Shown one piece after another: positions 9,618-18,635 of a stretch of 52,781 nt of DNA. Source of the stretch: an uncultured Verrucomicrobiota bacterium (GTDB taxonomy: Bacteria; Verrucomicrobiota; Verrucomicrobiia; Chthoniobacterales; JACTMZ01); assembly GCA_903934135.1 (NCBI GenBank), contig CAIZMQ010000064.1:1-52781 (forward strand). Reading direction: 5' to 3'. Under the pieces are notes generated by a model. The model worked only from the letters and a program-made list of their open reading frames with translations. It searched no databases and was not told the origin of the DNA. The position numbers were made by a program, and so were the translations under genes. Every line of letters starts with the position of its first letter. The first letter of the stretch is position 1.

Positions 9618-10906
9618 AGATCAGCCTGGAAAATACCTGCGGGGTCCGGGTGGCGAAATTCACCGGCCGGCTCGACGGTTTTGGCGCGAAGGAAGCGGAG
9701 CGCGTGTTGCCTCCAATCGAACTTGGCGTGCCGACCGTTTTCGATTGCGCCGGACTTTCTTACTTGAGCAGCGCTGGCGTGCGCCTCCTCGTCATGGTGC
9801 AAAAGTCTGCGGCGGCATCCGGATCCGCCTTCGCTTTGTCCGGTCTCCAGCCTTTCTGCGCTTCCGTCATCGAGATGTCGGGACTCTCCGGCCTGATCCC
9901 GGCGTACGCCAAGGTGGACGAGGCGGTGCGCGCTCTCCGGCCGTCCGGATCCTCCACCCGGCGCGGCCAGTCGAGCGAAACGGAGGCGGGCACGTTCGTT
10001 TTTCACACCTTGGGGAGCGGTGCGGGCACGATCGACATCCTTGGTGATATTGCCAACGTCATCGACTGCGCGATCACCCCGGAATTGGTCGCGGACAAGC
10101 CCTTTTTCGAAACGGAATACTCGCTCGGCCTTGGCGCCTTGGGAGGGAGTCCCGGGGACTACCTTCCGCTCATGGGCGAAGCCGTCATGCTGGCCGGAAC
10201 CATGGTCTGGCTGCCGACCGACGGAAACGACACCCCTGACTACATGATCCCGCGCAAAGCCTCGACCAGTGTCGTACTCCGCACGGGATTCAACGCGAGT
10301 ATCCGCGGGGGATTCAATGAGTTCGTCGAATTCACCGCCGCACCCGGGCGTCCGGCCACCATCCGCGACATTTACCGCGCCCTCTTCGACCAGGCCAAGG
10401 AGCGGCGTGCGGATTACCGCGGCGTGCTCGGTCTGGCCATGCGGGCCGAGATCCACGAGGCCTTCGGGGCCGGTCTTACCAGGTCGCCGCTCCTGACCAA
10501 CCGACCGGCCAATGGCAAAATGATCACCGATGTGTCGAACTATGACACGTGGTTCGAGTCGGACAAAACCCCGCGCCACCAAGGAACGACCGCCCTGATT
10601 TGCGGGGCGGGGGAGGATTTGACCGCTGACTTGTCGCACATCGATCAGGATCGGCTCCGCCGGATGTTCTACCTCAATCCGGCGAACAAAGCCGCCCAGA
10701 ATGAAGTGCTGCACAATCACGCCGTCTTTTTCCGCCTTGCCCCTTCTCCCAGCGGGACGCAGGACATGGATGTCGAGATGCGTCGGGTGGTCGAGGCGGG
10801 CGAATTTGTCGACATGAGGCACCTGCTCGATCAGACCACGGTGACCTCGGCGTTGATTGCCGTGAATTACGTCCAGGAAGTGCGTGAAGACGTGAGGAAA
10901 GGTTGA
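9614..10906 (+). CDS. STAS domain fused to a ~320 aa C-terminal domain of unknown function
   Basis: GTG start overlapping upstream stop; STAS FDCAGLSYLSSAGVRLLVMV; C-terminal region from TFVFHTLGSGAGTIDILGD onward matches no family I recognise. Confidence 0.82.
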   Translation: MKISLENTCGVRVAKFTGRLDGFGAKEAERVLPPIELGVPTVFDCAGLSYLSSAGVRLLVMVQKSAAASGSAFALSGLQPFCASVIEMSGLSGLIPAYAKVDEAVRALRPSGSSTRRGQSSETEAGTFVFHTLGSGAGTIDILGDIANVIDCAITPELVADKPFFETEYSLGLGALGGSPGDYLPLMGEAVMLAGTMVWLPTDGNDTPDYMIPRKASTSVVLRTGFNASIRGGFNEFVEFTAAPGRPATIRDIYRALFDQAKERRADYRGVLGLAMRAEIHEAFGAGLTRSPLLTNRPANGKMITDVSNYDTWFESDKTPRHQGTTALICGAGEDLTADLSHIDQDRLRRMFYLNPANKAAQNEVLHNHAVFFRLAPSPSGTQDMDVEMRRVVEAGEFVDMRHLLDQTTVTSALIAVNYVQEVREDVRKG

Positions 10907-11001
10907 AGCAAACGGCGCCGGCAGCGCGCTTCGTTTGGCGGAAACCAGTTCGTTATCCCCCATGACAGGAGGTCATGGATGGAGGCTGACCGCAGGCCCG
11001 G

Positions 11002-11208
11002 CTAGAGCGTTTTTGCCACTGTCCCGTTGGGGCGGCCAAACCACCAGATGATCAGGCCACCGCTGAGAAACATAAAGAGACTGTAGACGACCGCGGGCAT
11101 GGCGATGCCGGCGGAAACAGCGTGAACTTCCCGGCGGACATCCTCGTCGGACAAAAACGGAAATCGCCCTTTGGTGGAAAAGACGACGGGCAGAAAGACG
11201 CCGGACAA
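11002..11208 (-). pseudogene. Relic of a Y1 (IS200-like / REP-associated) transposase N-terminus
   Basis: MSGVFLPVVFSTKGRFPFLSDEDVRREVHAVSAGI resembles the conserved N-terminus of Y1_Tnp proteins (hxVFSTKxRxPxL); then diverges into an unrelated hydrophobic tail and stop. Confidence 0.6.
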
Positions 11209-11225
11209 AGATTGCGCTGTGGAAA

Positions 11226-11336
11226 CGGGGTACCACCCCGGTCGGGGTTGATCTCGGCTGATCCGATATCGAGGGGAGTCCCGCAGCCGCGGGACAACTC
11301 TGGGCTGAGAGATTTCATCCCCTTCGGGGAATTCCC
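11226..11336. repeat. Cluster of short palindromes next to the transposase relic
   Basis: CGGGG-TACCA-CCCCG (11226-11240), GTCCCGC-AGCC-GCGGGAC (11278-11295), TCCCC-TTC-GGGGA (11318-11330), GGGAATTCCC (11327-11336). Confidence 0.55.
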
Positions 11337-11438
11337 GAAGAAAGTGGTCCTGCCCCCAGCGATAGATCCCTCTAAAGGAATTTATTGCATTTCATTTTCC
11401 CAAGCCCCACTCATGGCTTTTATTCACCAAGAGAAAAA

Positions 11439-12644
11439 ATGCTAAAAAAATTAAAAGTTTTCTTATTAATTGTCGCTACTTTGCAGGCATCACCACTTAT
11501 GGCGGATGATTGCAAAGTTCCGGCAACATCTGACACTGTCACGCTCGGGCTTTTCACCTTAAGCAAGCCCCCTGTCGTAAAAGTAAAATCAGGAGACACT
11601 GTGACCCTGGAAACATGGAATAGCTGTCTTCAAGTCATGCAATTTAATAAAACGTCACCTGCAGATATCGCCAAGTTTTATACGGCCAATGACATCCAAA
11701 AAAGACGCGGCATGCATTCAGTCACTGGACCTGTGTACGTTGAAGGGGCTGAACCTGGCGATGTCATAGAGATCCGCATTCTCGATATAAAACTCACCGA
11801 CTGGGGATATAATTTCTTAAGCCCAACGCAAGGGATTTTAGACGATTTCACAAAACCCATCATCAAGTATTTCAAATTCGACAAGGTAAACAACACCATT
11901 GAGTTCACCAAAGGGATATGCCTGCAGCTAAAGCCCTTCCCAGGCGTGCTTGCCGTAGCTCCTCCCCTGGACTGGCCGCAAGGCTGGCCGGTCAACATTC
12001 AGCCTGAGACAGCTGCTCAGCCGGTAGCTGGTGAGTTTAATTCCGTGCCGCCCGGGCCTTTTGGAGGGAATTTAGACCAGCCAGAGCTGCAGGCAGGCTC
12101 CGTCATCTTCCTTCCTGTATTTCAGAAAGGAGCCCTTGTCTGGACGGGAGATTCTCACGCTATGCAGAGCAACGGAGAAATCGATATAACCGCTTTGGAG
12201 ACTGCTTATGAAGGGATCACCATGCAATTTATTGTGAGAAAGGATTTACGAGCGGAAGGGGTTCTTGATAAAGCGAAACGAAAGGGTGGAAACGCCTTTA
12301 GTTGGCCCATCATCGAAAATGCGACCCATTGGATGATTGTAGGACTCGACACTGATCTTCTTGAAGCGATGAAGCTCGCCTCAAGAAACGCCATCGACTT
12401 CCTCGTCCGCACTCAAGGCCTGACAGCGGAAGAGAGCTACCAATTCCTAAGCATGGTCGGCGACTTTGAGATTGCAGAAGCTGTCAACGTCATCAAAAAC
12501 GTAACAGTGCATATCCCGAAGTCCGTATTCAAAGGGACCGGTAAGCCTTTGTCGCTTTGCTCAGGCGGCACCTTCCCCCTGCAAGGTCCAAAAGTAAAAG
12601 ATGATGCGCCCTGCGTCCCACAAGTCGGGATAACTGTTGAATGA
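11439..12644 (+). CDS. Secreted acetamidase/formamidase family protein
   Basis: Signal peptide MLKKLKVFLLIVATLQASPLMA; core MHSVTGPVYVEGAEPGDVIEIRILDI, GDSHAMQSNGEI typical of FmdA/AmdA; AT-rich relative to flanks. Confidence 0.85.
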   Translation: MLKKLKVFLLIVATLQASPLMADDCKVPATSDTVTLGLFTLSKPPVVKVKSGDTVTLETWNSCLQVMQFNKTSPADIAKFYTANDIQKRRGMHSVTGPVYVEGAEPGDVIEIRILDIKLTDWGYNFLSPTQGILDDFTKPIIKYFKFDKVNNTIEFTKGICLQLKPFPGVLAVAPPLDWPQGWPVNIQPETAAQPVAGEFNSVPPGPFGGNLDQPELQAGSVIFLPVFQKGALVWTGDSHAMQSNGEIDITALETAYEGITMQFIVRKDLRAEGVLDKAKRKGGNAFSWPIIENATHWMIVGLDTDLLEAMKLASRNAIDFLVRTQGLTAEESYQFLSMVGDFEIAEAVNVIKNVTVHIPKSVFKGTGKPLSLCSGGTFPLQGPKVKDDAPCVPQVGITVE

Positions 12645-13060
12645 CAAAAAGTAATAAAATGATAAAGACGCTGTTTTTTCTCGCAACGTTTGTCCTTTCA
12701 GCCACTGGGTTTGCCGACAATGTGGCGATTGACAACCAGACTTCCCATCCCAGCAAAGAACGACAATCCCGGATGGCCGTGCAATGGGCGTCATCGGCTC
12801 AGGCCGTTGACGATGCTAATAAGGCCATGATGTGTGGAAAACCGCTTGATATGAGCCAGGTGCAAATAATTGACAAATCCGGGAATGTTACTTTGAAAAT
12901 CCCTAAAGACGCCGAGCACCTGAGGATTTTGGTGTGGACAAAAAGCTCAGGAGAGCCGGATCTGGTTACGAACTGGGTCGATGTTGTGCCGAATAAAACG
13001 TACATGATAAAAACAGATCACCTAATCCCTGTTGTTCTCATGCCAGGGTCTGGTTGTTAG
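12641..13060 (+). CDS. Small secreted protein of unknown function
   Basis: 139 aa, signal peptide MIKTLFFLATFVLSATGFA; ATGA overlap with the acetamidase stop; same AT-rich composition. Confidence 0.65.
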   Translation: MTKSNKMIKTLFFLATFVLSATGFADNVAIDNQTSHPSKERQSRMAVQWASSAQAVDDANKAMMCGKPLDMSQVQIIDKSGNVTLKIPKDAEHLRILVWTKSSGEPDLVTNWVDVVPNKTYMIKTDHLIPVVLMPGSGC

Positions 13061-13071
13061 ATTCCCTAAAA

Positions 13072-13106
13072 GAGTGCTTTTTTGAAAGGTGCTCTCTTCT
13101 CTTTTT
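13072..13106 (+). terminator. Putative rho-independent terminator after the AT-rich gene pair
   Basis: GAGTGCTTTT-TTG-AAAGGTGCTC (with GU pairs) followed by TCTTCTCTTTTT. Confidence 0.45.
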
Positions 13107-13519
13107 CGAACATTGCCCTGCTTGGTAGACTCAAAAAGTCGGAGGAGGGGGGGGGGCGAATCGAACCTAGTTTCCGGAAACGCCGACCAAGAAACTATCG
13201 TTTCATGACAAAACCCCGGCACGAAGTGGGGCCTTTACCCCGTCGGAAATCCGGCGTCGAGAATCCTCCTGAAACTTCCTTAACTTAGTGCCATGTGTTG
13301 CCGACCCTTTTTCCGACCACGAACCGGTGTGCGCCATCAACGGCATCGCCTTCGTCAAGGGTAGCATTGTCGGGACCGATGGACGCCGAATGCGGATCAC
13401 CAACCACGATGTGGCCGCACTAATGCACGAGAAGAATCCGGCGATTCTACTCAATGACAAGGCGACCCATCGCTTGCTCAAGGATGCCCAGATGGTGCGT
13501 ATTCAGGTCTCGGAAGACG

Positions 13520-13775
13520 GTCAGTGGTGGCGGCGAGAACCATCAGCCCGACCGCCAGCTCGCCGGGCAGGCGGAAGGCGAGGGCGAGCGCGAAGGCGAT
13601 GAGTGGCAGCAGGACAAGTTGGCAGGCGAGGCCGACAATTTTTGTTTTAGGAGAGAAGACGACTCGGCGGAAATCCGCCGGGACCAGACTGAGCTACATA
13701 CCGAAGAGCACGGCGAAGAGGGCCAGAGGCAAAGCCACTTCTTTGAGCAACTCGGATGGCCTCCGGCCAAGTTGT
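13520..13775 (-). pseudogene. Degraded BASS-family (bile acid:sodium symporter-like) transporter fragment
   Basis: Minus-strand conceptual translation KEVALPLALFAVLFGM*LSLVPADFRRVVFS then +1 shift PKTKIVGLACQLVLLPLIAFALALAFRLPGELAVGLMVLAAT; in-frame TAG plus a frameshift. Confidence 0.6.
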
Positions 13776-13851
13776 CTGAGCGACCATGGGAGGTCGATGC
13801 TGGAGCGTGCTCGCTGGCTTCGGCGCGCTCAGGCCGAGCGGACTCGGGCGG

Positions 13852-14106
13852 CTAGCAATCCGCACTTTCCAGCGCGGAATCGACGTGATCGGCTGCGGCC
13901 TCCAACTGCTCCATCAGGTCGTGCAAGGCAGCCCAGGATTGGGCGATGTCCGGTCCCCATTCGCCCTCGAGGCCTTCGAGTTTGGCGTTGGGTGAGGGAT
14001 GACAGGAGAGGTTTTCCTCGATCAAGCACGCAATGGTCCGCAAGGCGGGGCCATGGTAGGGGAGGTGCAGTTCGAGACGGTGCAAGACTTTCGTCGTCTT
14101 CGGCAT
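13852..14106 (-). CDS. Small hypothetical protein
   Basis: MPKTTKVLHRLELHLPYHGPALRTIACLIEENLSCHPSPNAKLEGLEGEWGPDIAQSWAALHDLMEQLEAAADHVDSALESADC. Confidence 0.5.
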   Translation of the reverse strand: MPKTTKVLHRLELHLPYHGPALRTIACLIEENLSCHPSPNAKLEGLEGEWGPDIAQSWAALHDLMEQLEAAADHVDSALESADC

Positions 14107-14160
14107 ATCGGGCAATGTTCCACCGAAAGCGCAACCGCGCAAGCCGAAGGACAAACTTTT

Positions 14161-14814
14161 TTAGCCTGGGGCCAGCGAGGCGAGGAGTTCGGGCGTGATC
14201 TCCGCCATGCTGGGCACGGCGGCATTGGCGGCCCCGAGGGCGTCGAGCGGGTTGGTCGTGGCCACGGCCACGACCGGCATGCCGGCTCGCCGGGCAGCCT
14301 CGATACCGACCAGCGCGTCCTCGATGACAACGCATTCGGCCGGTGCGAAGCCGAGTCTTTCCGCGGCGAGGAGAAAGACAGAGGGGTCCGGCTTGCCGTG
14401 CACGACTTCTTCGCCGGAAACGATCACGCGGAAAAAATCACGCAAGGCCATGAGGTCGAGGGGAAGATCCAGGTTGGCGCGTTCGGTCGACGAACCGATG
14501 GCGCAGGGGATGTCCCGGGCCCGCAGGGCCGCAAGGAGTTCGCGCACTCCGGGCAGTGGCTGCATGCCCTTTTCGCGCACCATCGCGCGGTAGGCTTCTT
14601 CCTTCTCCTGTGCGAGTTCGGCAACTTCCTGCGGATCCACAGCCCAACCGAGGTCGGGGATGATCACGTTGTTCTTCTTGCCGAAGCCGCGCTTGAAGTG
14701 GTCGGGCGGCAGCGGGAGTGCGCGGCGGCTGGCCAGGATTTCCCAACTGCGCTCGTGGTGGGCCGAGGAGTCAACGACGACCCCGTCCCAGTCGAAGATG
14801 ACCGCGCGGAGCAT
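14161..14814 (-). CDS. HAD-superfamily hydrolase (beta-phosphoglucomutase-like)
   Basis: [67 protein letters not shown]; start overlaps the ilvD stop by 1 nt. Confidence 0.9.
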   Translation of the reverse strand: MLRAVIFDWDGVVVDSSAHHERSWEILASRRALPLPPDHFKRGFGKKNNVIIPDLGWAVDPQEVAELAQEKEEAYRAMVREKGMQPLPGVRELLAALRARDIPCAIGSSTERANLDLPLDLMALRDFFRVIVSGEEVVHGKPDPSVFLLAAERLGFAPAECVVIEDALVGIEAARRAGMPVVAVATTNPLDALGAANAAVPSMAEITPELLASLAPG

Positions 14815-16523
14815 CAGAGCCCGGCGTCGGTCACGGCACCGGTGGAGGCGCTGGTGGCACTGGCCGCAAATTTGGCGAGCACACCGCGTCGGTAGCGCGG
14901 GGCGGGCTTCCTCCACTTGGCCTTGCGCCGCTTCATCTCGGCGGCCGGAATGTCGAGGGTGAGGCGGTGCTTGATCGCGTCGATCTCGATAGTGTCGCCG
15001 TTTTTAACCAAGGCAAGCGGCCCGCCATCGAAGGCTTCCGGTGTGATGTGGCCGACGACGAACCCGTGGGTGCCGCCGGAGAAACGTCCGTCGGTGACGA
15101 GGGCCACATCTTTGCCCAGGCCTTTGCCCATCACCGCGGAGGTGGGTCCGAGCATTTCGCGCATGCCGGGGCCGCCCTTAGGTCCCTCGTAGCGGATGAC
15201 AATGACGTCACCCTTTTTCACCGAGCCTTTGAGGATGTCTTCGAGGGCGGCTTCTTCCGAGTTGAAGACCCGGGCTTGGCCGCGGAATTTCTCGCCTTCT
15301 TTGCCGGAAATTTTTGCCACGGCCCCGCCGGGTGCGAGGTTGCCGTAGAGGATGACGAGGTGGCTGTCTTTTTTGACCGGATCTTTGAGCGGCCGGATGA
15401 CTCGCTGGCCTTTGGGGTAGGGTTTGAAAGGCGCGATGTTCTGCTTGAGGGTTGTGCCGGTCACGGTGAGGCAGTCGCCGTGGAGCAGGCCGGCCGAGAG
15501 GAGTTGCTTCATGAGCGGGACGATGCCGCCGATGGCGACAAGTTCCGACATGAGATATTTGCCGCTCGGCTTGAGGTCGGCCAGCACCGGGACGCGGCGG
15601 CCAATCTTGGTGAAGTCGTCGATGTGCAATTTGACGTTGGCCGCGTGGGCCATGGCGAGAAGGTGGAGCACGGCATTGGTCGAACCGCCCAGCGCGATGA
15701 TCAGGGTGATGGCATTTTCGAAGGATTCGCGGGTCAGGATGTCCGAGGGAACGATGCCCCGCTTGAGCAGGTTCACCACCGCGGCACCGGCGTCGCGCGC
15801 ATCGGTCTTCTTGTGCGCGGAGATGGCGACCTGCGCCGAGCTGTTGGGCAGGCTCATACCCATGGCTTCGATCGCCGAGGCCATGGTGTTGGCCGTGTAC
15901 ATACCGCCGCAAGATCCGGCGCCGGGAATGGCGCAGGATTCGATCTTCTGCAGTTGTTTGTCGTTGATCGTGCCAGCCGCGCGCTGGCCTACGGCCTCGA
16001 AAACGGAGACCACGTCGAGGTTTTTGCCGTTGAGGCAGCCGGGAAGAATGGTGCCGCCGTAGACAAAGACCGCGGGGCGGTTGAGGCGGGAGATGGCCAG
16101 CATGCAGCCGGGCATGTTTTTATCGCATCCGCCGATGGCGACAAAGCCGTCGAAGCCTTCGCAGCCGATGACGGTTTCGATCGAGTCGGCAATCACTTCG
16201 CGCGAGACGAGCGAGTATTTCATCCCTTCGGTCCCCATGGAAATTCCGTCCGAAATGGTGATGGTGTTGAAGATGGTGGCTTTTCCTCCCGCCGCGTTGG
16301 CGCCGCCGGCGGCCTCGCGCGCGAGCACGTCGAGGTGCATGTTGCAGGGGGTGACCATGCTCCAGGTGGAGGCGATCGCCACCTGCGGCTTGGCGAAATC
16401 TTTGGCCTGGAAACCGACCGCATAGAGCATGGCGCGGCTCGGGGCGCGTTCGGGTCCGTCAAGGACCTGCGAGGAATAACGGCGAAGGGGTGATTTGTTG
16501 ACGCGGGCGGATTTTTTGCTCAC
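14814..16523 (-). CDS. ilvD: Dihydroxy-acid dehydratase
   Basis: [75 protein letters not shown]. Confidence 0.96.
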   Translation of the reverse strand: MSKKSARVNKSPLRRYSSQVLDGPERAPSRAMLYAVGFQAKDFAKPQVAIASTWSMVTPCNMHLDVLAREAAGGANAAGGKATIFNTITISDGISMGTEGMKYSLVSREVIADSIETVIGCEGFDGFVAIGGCDKNMPGCMLAISRLNRPAVFVYGGTILPGCLNGKNLDVVSVFEAVGQRAAGTINDKQLQKIESCAIPGAGSCGGMYTANTMASAIEAMGMSLPNSSAQVAISAHKKTDARDAGAAVVNLLKRGIVPSDILTRESFENAITLIIALGGSTNAVLHLLAMAHAANVKLHIDDFTKIGRRVPVLADLKPSGKYLMSELVAIGGIVPLMKQLLSAGLLHGDCLTVTGTTLKQNIAPFKPYPKGQRVIRPLKDPVKKDSHLVILYGNLAPGGAVAKISGKEGEKFRGQARVFNSEEAALEDILKGSVKKGDVIVIRYEGPKGGPGMREMLGPTSAVMGKGLGKDVALVTDGRFSGGTHGFVVGHITPEAFDGGPLALVKNGDTIEIDAIKHRLTLDIPAAEMKRRKAKWRKPAPRYRRGVLAKFAASATSASTGAVTDAGL

Positions 16524-16570
16524 GCCGCGAAATTACATCGCGCCGGGCCGCGCGTTAAGCAGAAACCGGT

Positions 16571-18526
16571 TCAGCGTGCGCCGGGCGAGGAACGAATCAA
16601 GGCGATTTCCTCCTCGAGTTCGTTCCGTTGTTTCGCGCTCAAGCTCGGGGATTCCGCAGCGAGGCCCAGTTCCCGCAGGGCGGGGCGGGCCAGCCCTTGT
16701 TTGGCGTAGGATTGTCCGAGATAGAGCCGGTAAAATCCGGTGTCCCCGCCGCGCGCGGCTGTGAGGGCGACAAGGCGCTCGAGCAGTTCCGCTTCGGTCT
16801 GGAAGGCGCGGGCCGCATTGGCGGCGCGGGCGGCGAGCCACAGCGTGCCGTTGTCACCGGGAGCTAGGGTGGCGGCTTTTTGCGCGGCGGCGTAGGCGTT
16901 GTCAGTCAGTCCGGCATGCAGGCATGCCTCGGTGCGGACCTCCCAGGCGAGCGGGAGCGACGGGTCGAGGTCGACGGCCCGCAAGCTTTCTTCCAGTGCG
17001 CCACGCACGTCGCCGAGCGAGACCAAGGTGCGGGCCCGGACCGCAGCCGCGGGCGCGGAGAGGTCCGAGTTGCGCACGGCCGCCGCAGACAGTTCCCCCG
17101 ACTCGGGAAGCGCGTTGGCGGCCAGCGCGGAGAGGGCGGCGTCGGCGAGGAAGGCGGAACGGTTGGCTCCGCCCCACATTTCGCGCGCCAGTTGTTGGGC
17201 CGGCTCGGTGGCGAATTCTGCGGCTTGCCGGGCACGGAGAAAAAGCACGCCCGCCGCATCTACGGCTTCCAATCGCCAGTCGGGAGATTCCCCGAGGTGG
17301 CGGGCGAGGGCTGCGTAGTCGGACTTTTCGCCGAGGAGCCAGACCGCGTCAAAGCGGGTTTGGCGGTCGCGGGCGCGCCAGAGGGAAGGTTCGCGTCCGA
17401 GCGGCTTTGCGCCGCCGGCATCGACCGAAGCGGGGAGCGGGCCGGCCAGGCGGGCCAAGGGCAAGCCACCCGGGTTGATATAGACCAGCCCGTCAGCCGG
17501 GAGAGAAGGGCGGGTGAGTGTCGGCTGGATCGCGGTCGGGGCCATGGCCAAAGCATACCAGCGCGGCGCCGCCTCCAGCGCGGGGGGCACGACGAGTGCG
17601 GCCGCGGCAAGGATCGCCGCGGCCTGCATCCACCAACGGAAGGCAAAACCGGTGTGCCGCCATTGGTCGACGGCCGCCGGCCAAGCGGGAATAAGCCAGA
17701 GGGCGAAGGGCCAGAGGAGAGCGGTCTGGCCGAAGGCCGCAACGATCAGCAGCAAGGTAGGGGCAAGGACCGCGCCCTTGGCGTTGTGGCGCCACGCATC
17801 GGCCGCGGCGAAGGCGAGGATGGCGAGAGCGGCGAGCAGGGCGAGTACGGCGGCGGCGGAGAGTTCGCTTTGCGGGGACCAGAAGAGAAAAATGTTCGCT
17901 TCCGGCCAGACGCCAAAGCCTCGCGGGGTGAATTGTGTTGAAGTGACGGAAAGGGCGATGGCGCCCAGGGCCCAGCGACGAGGCAGTCGTGACCAGGCAT
18001 CGATGGTAAAGGCCGCGGCCAAGAGCAGTCCGCCGGGTGAGAGCCAGACCGAAAGCCACATGGCGACGGGGAGGGTGAGGGCGACAAGGCGCGGCGACCA
18101 GTGGAAGGTCACAGTGCGCCAGGCAGACATGAGGAGCACCGCTAGGCCAAAACCGCTCCAACCGCTGGCCGGTCCCGAGAGGACCACGGCAAGCAGAGCG
18201 GGCACCAGCGGGCCGAGACCCCGCCACGTCCGGAGAGGCAGCGGCCAAAACCAAGTCAGCACCGCCAACCAGGCGACGAAGACGTGAAGGTTTTGCCAGC
18301 CGCGCGGACCGGCCAAGGCAAAGGCGGTGGTGGCTGGCGCGGCCAAGAGGGTGAGTGGATTCCAGAACGAGGGACCGGACAGCAGCCAGAGACCGGACTC
18401 TTCGGCCGCTGCGGCGCTGATCGCATCGGGGCCACGCAGGGCGATCAGCGCGCCGAGGACAAACAAGGCGCAAACGGCGAGCGCGACAAGGCGGCGCCAG
18501 TTGCTGCGGTTCTCCTGCTCGGCCAT
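16571..18526 (-). CDS. Polytopic membrane protein with C-terminal TPR repeats
   Basis: Multiple hydrophobic segments then TPR-like helices (RGALEESLRAVDLDPSLPLAWEVRTEACLHAG...); start placed at MAEQENRSNWRR. Confidence 0.65.
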   Translation of the reverse strand: MAEQENRSNWRRLVALAVCALFVLGALIALRGPDAISAAAAEESGLWLLSGPSFWNPLTLLAAPATTAFALAGPRGWQNLHVFVAWLAVLTWFWPLPLRTWRGLGPLVPALLAVVLSGPASGWSGFGLAVLLMSAWRTVTFHWSPRLVALTLPVAMWLSVWLSPGGLLLAAAFTIDAWSRLPRRWALGAIALSVTSTQFTPRGFGVWPEANIFLFWSPQSELSAAAVLALLAALAILAFAAADAWRHNAKGAVLAPTLLLIVAAFGQTALLWPFALWLIPAWPAAVDQWRHTGFAFRWWMQAAAILAAAALVVPPALEAAPRWYALAMAPTAIQPTLTRPSLPADGLVYINPGGLPLARLAGPLPASVDAGGAKPLGREPSLWRARDRQTRFDAVWLLGEKSDYAALARHLGESPDWRLEAVDAAGVLFLRARQAAEFATEPAQQLAREMWGGANRSAFLADAALSALAANALPESGELSAAAVRNSDLSAPAAAVRARTLVSLGDVRGALEESLRAVDLDPSLPLAWEVRTEACLHAGLTDNAYAAAQKAATLAPGDNGTLWLAARAANAARAFQTEAELLERLVALTAARGGDTGFYRLYLGQSYAKQGLARPALRELGLAAESPSLSAKQRNELEEEIALIRSSPGAR

Positions 18527-18635
18527 CGGGTGTGGATCATTCGGACGGGGCGCGAGCTTGGCAAGGAGAAGCGGGTGGGGGTTGATCGGCCTCCGGTGCC
18601 TTGCATCAAGCCACGGGCGCGATAAGTTCTCGTCC

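Noticed and set aside
9560-10963. 467 aa minus-strand ORF
   Set aside because: Antisense to the STAS-fusion gene; that gene has a recognisable STAS motif and translational coupling.
13288-13602. 104 aa plus-strand ORF (MPCVADPFSDHEPVCAINGIAFVKGSIVG...)
   Set aside because: Lies in the debris zone, ends in low-complexity Arg-rich sequence antisense to the BASS relic; no support for a real gene, although residues 15-80 look somewhat protein-like.
14967-16493. 508 aa plus-strand ORF
   Set aside because: Antisense shadow of ilvD.
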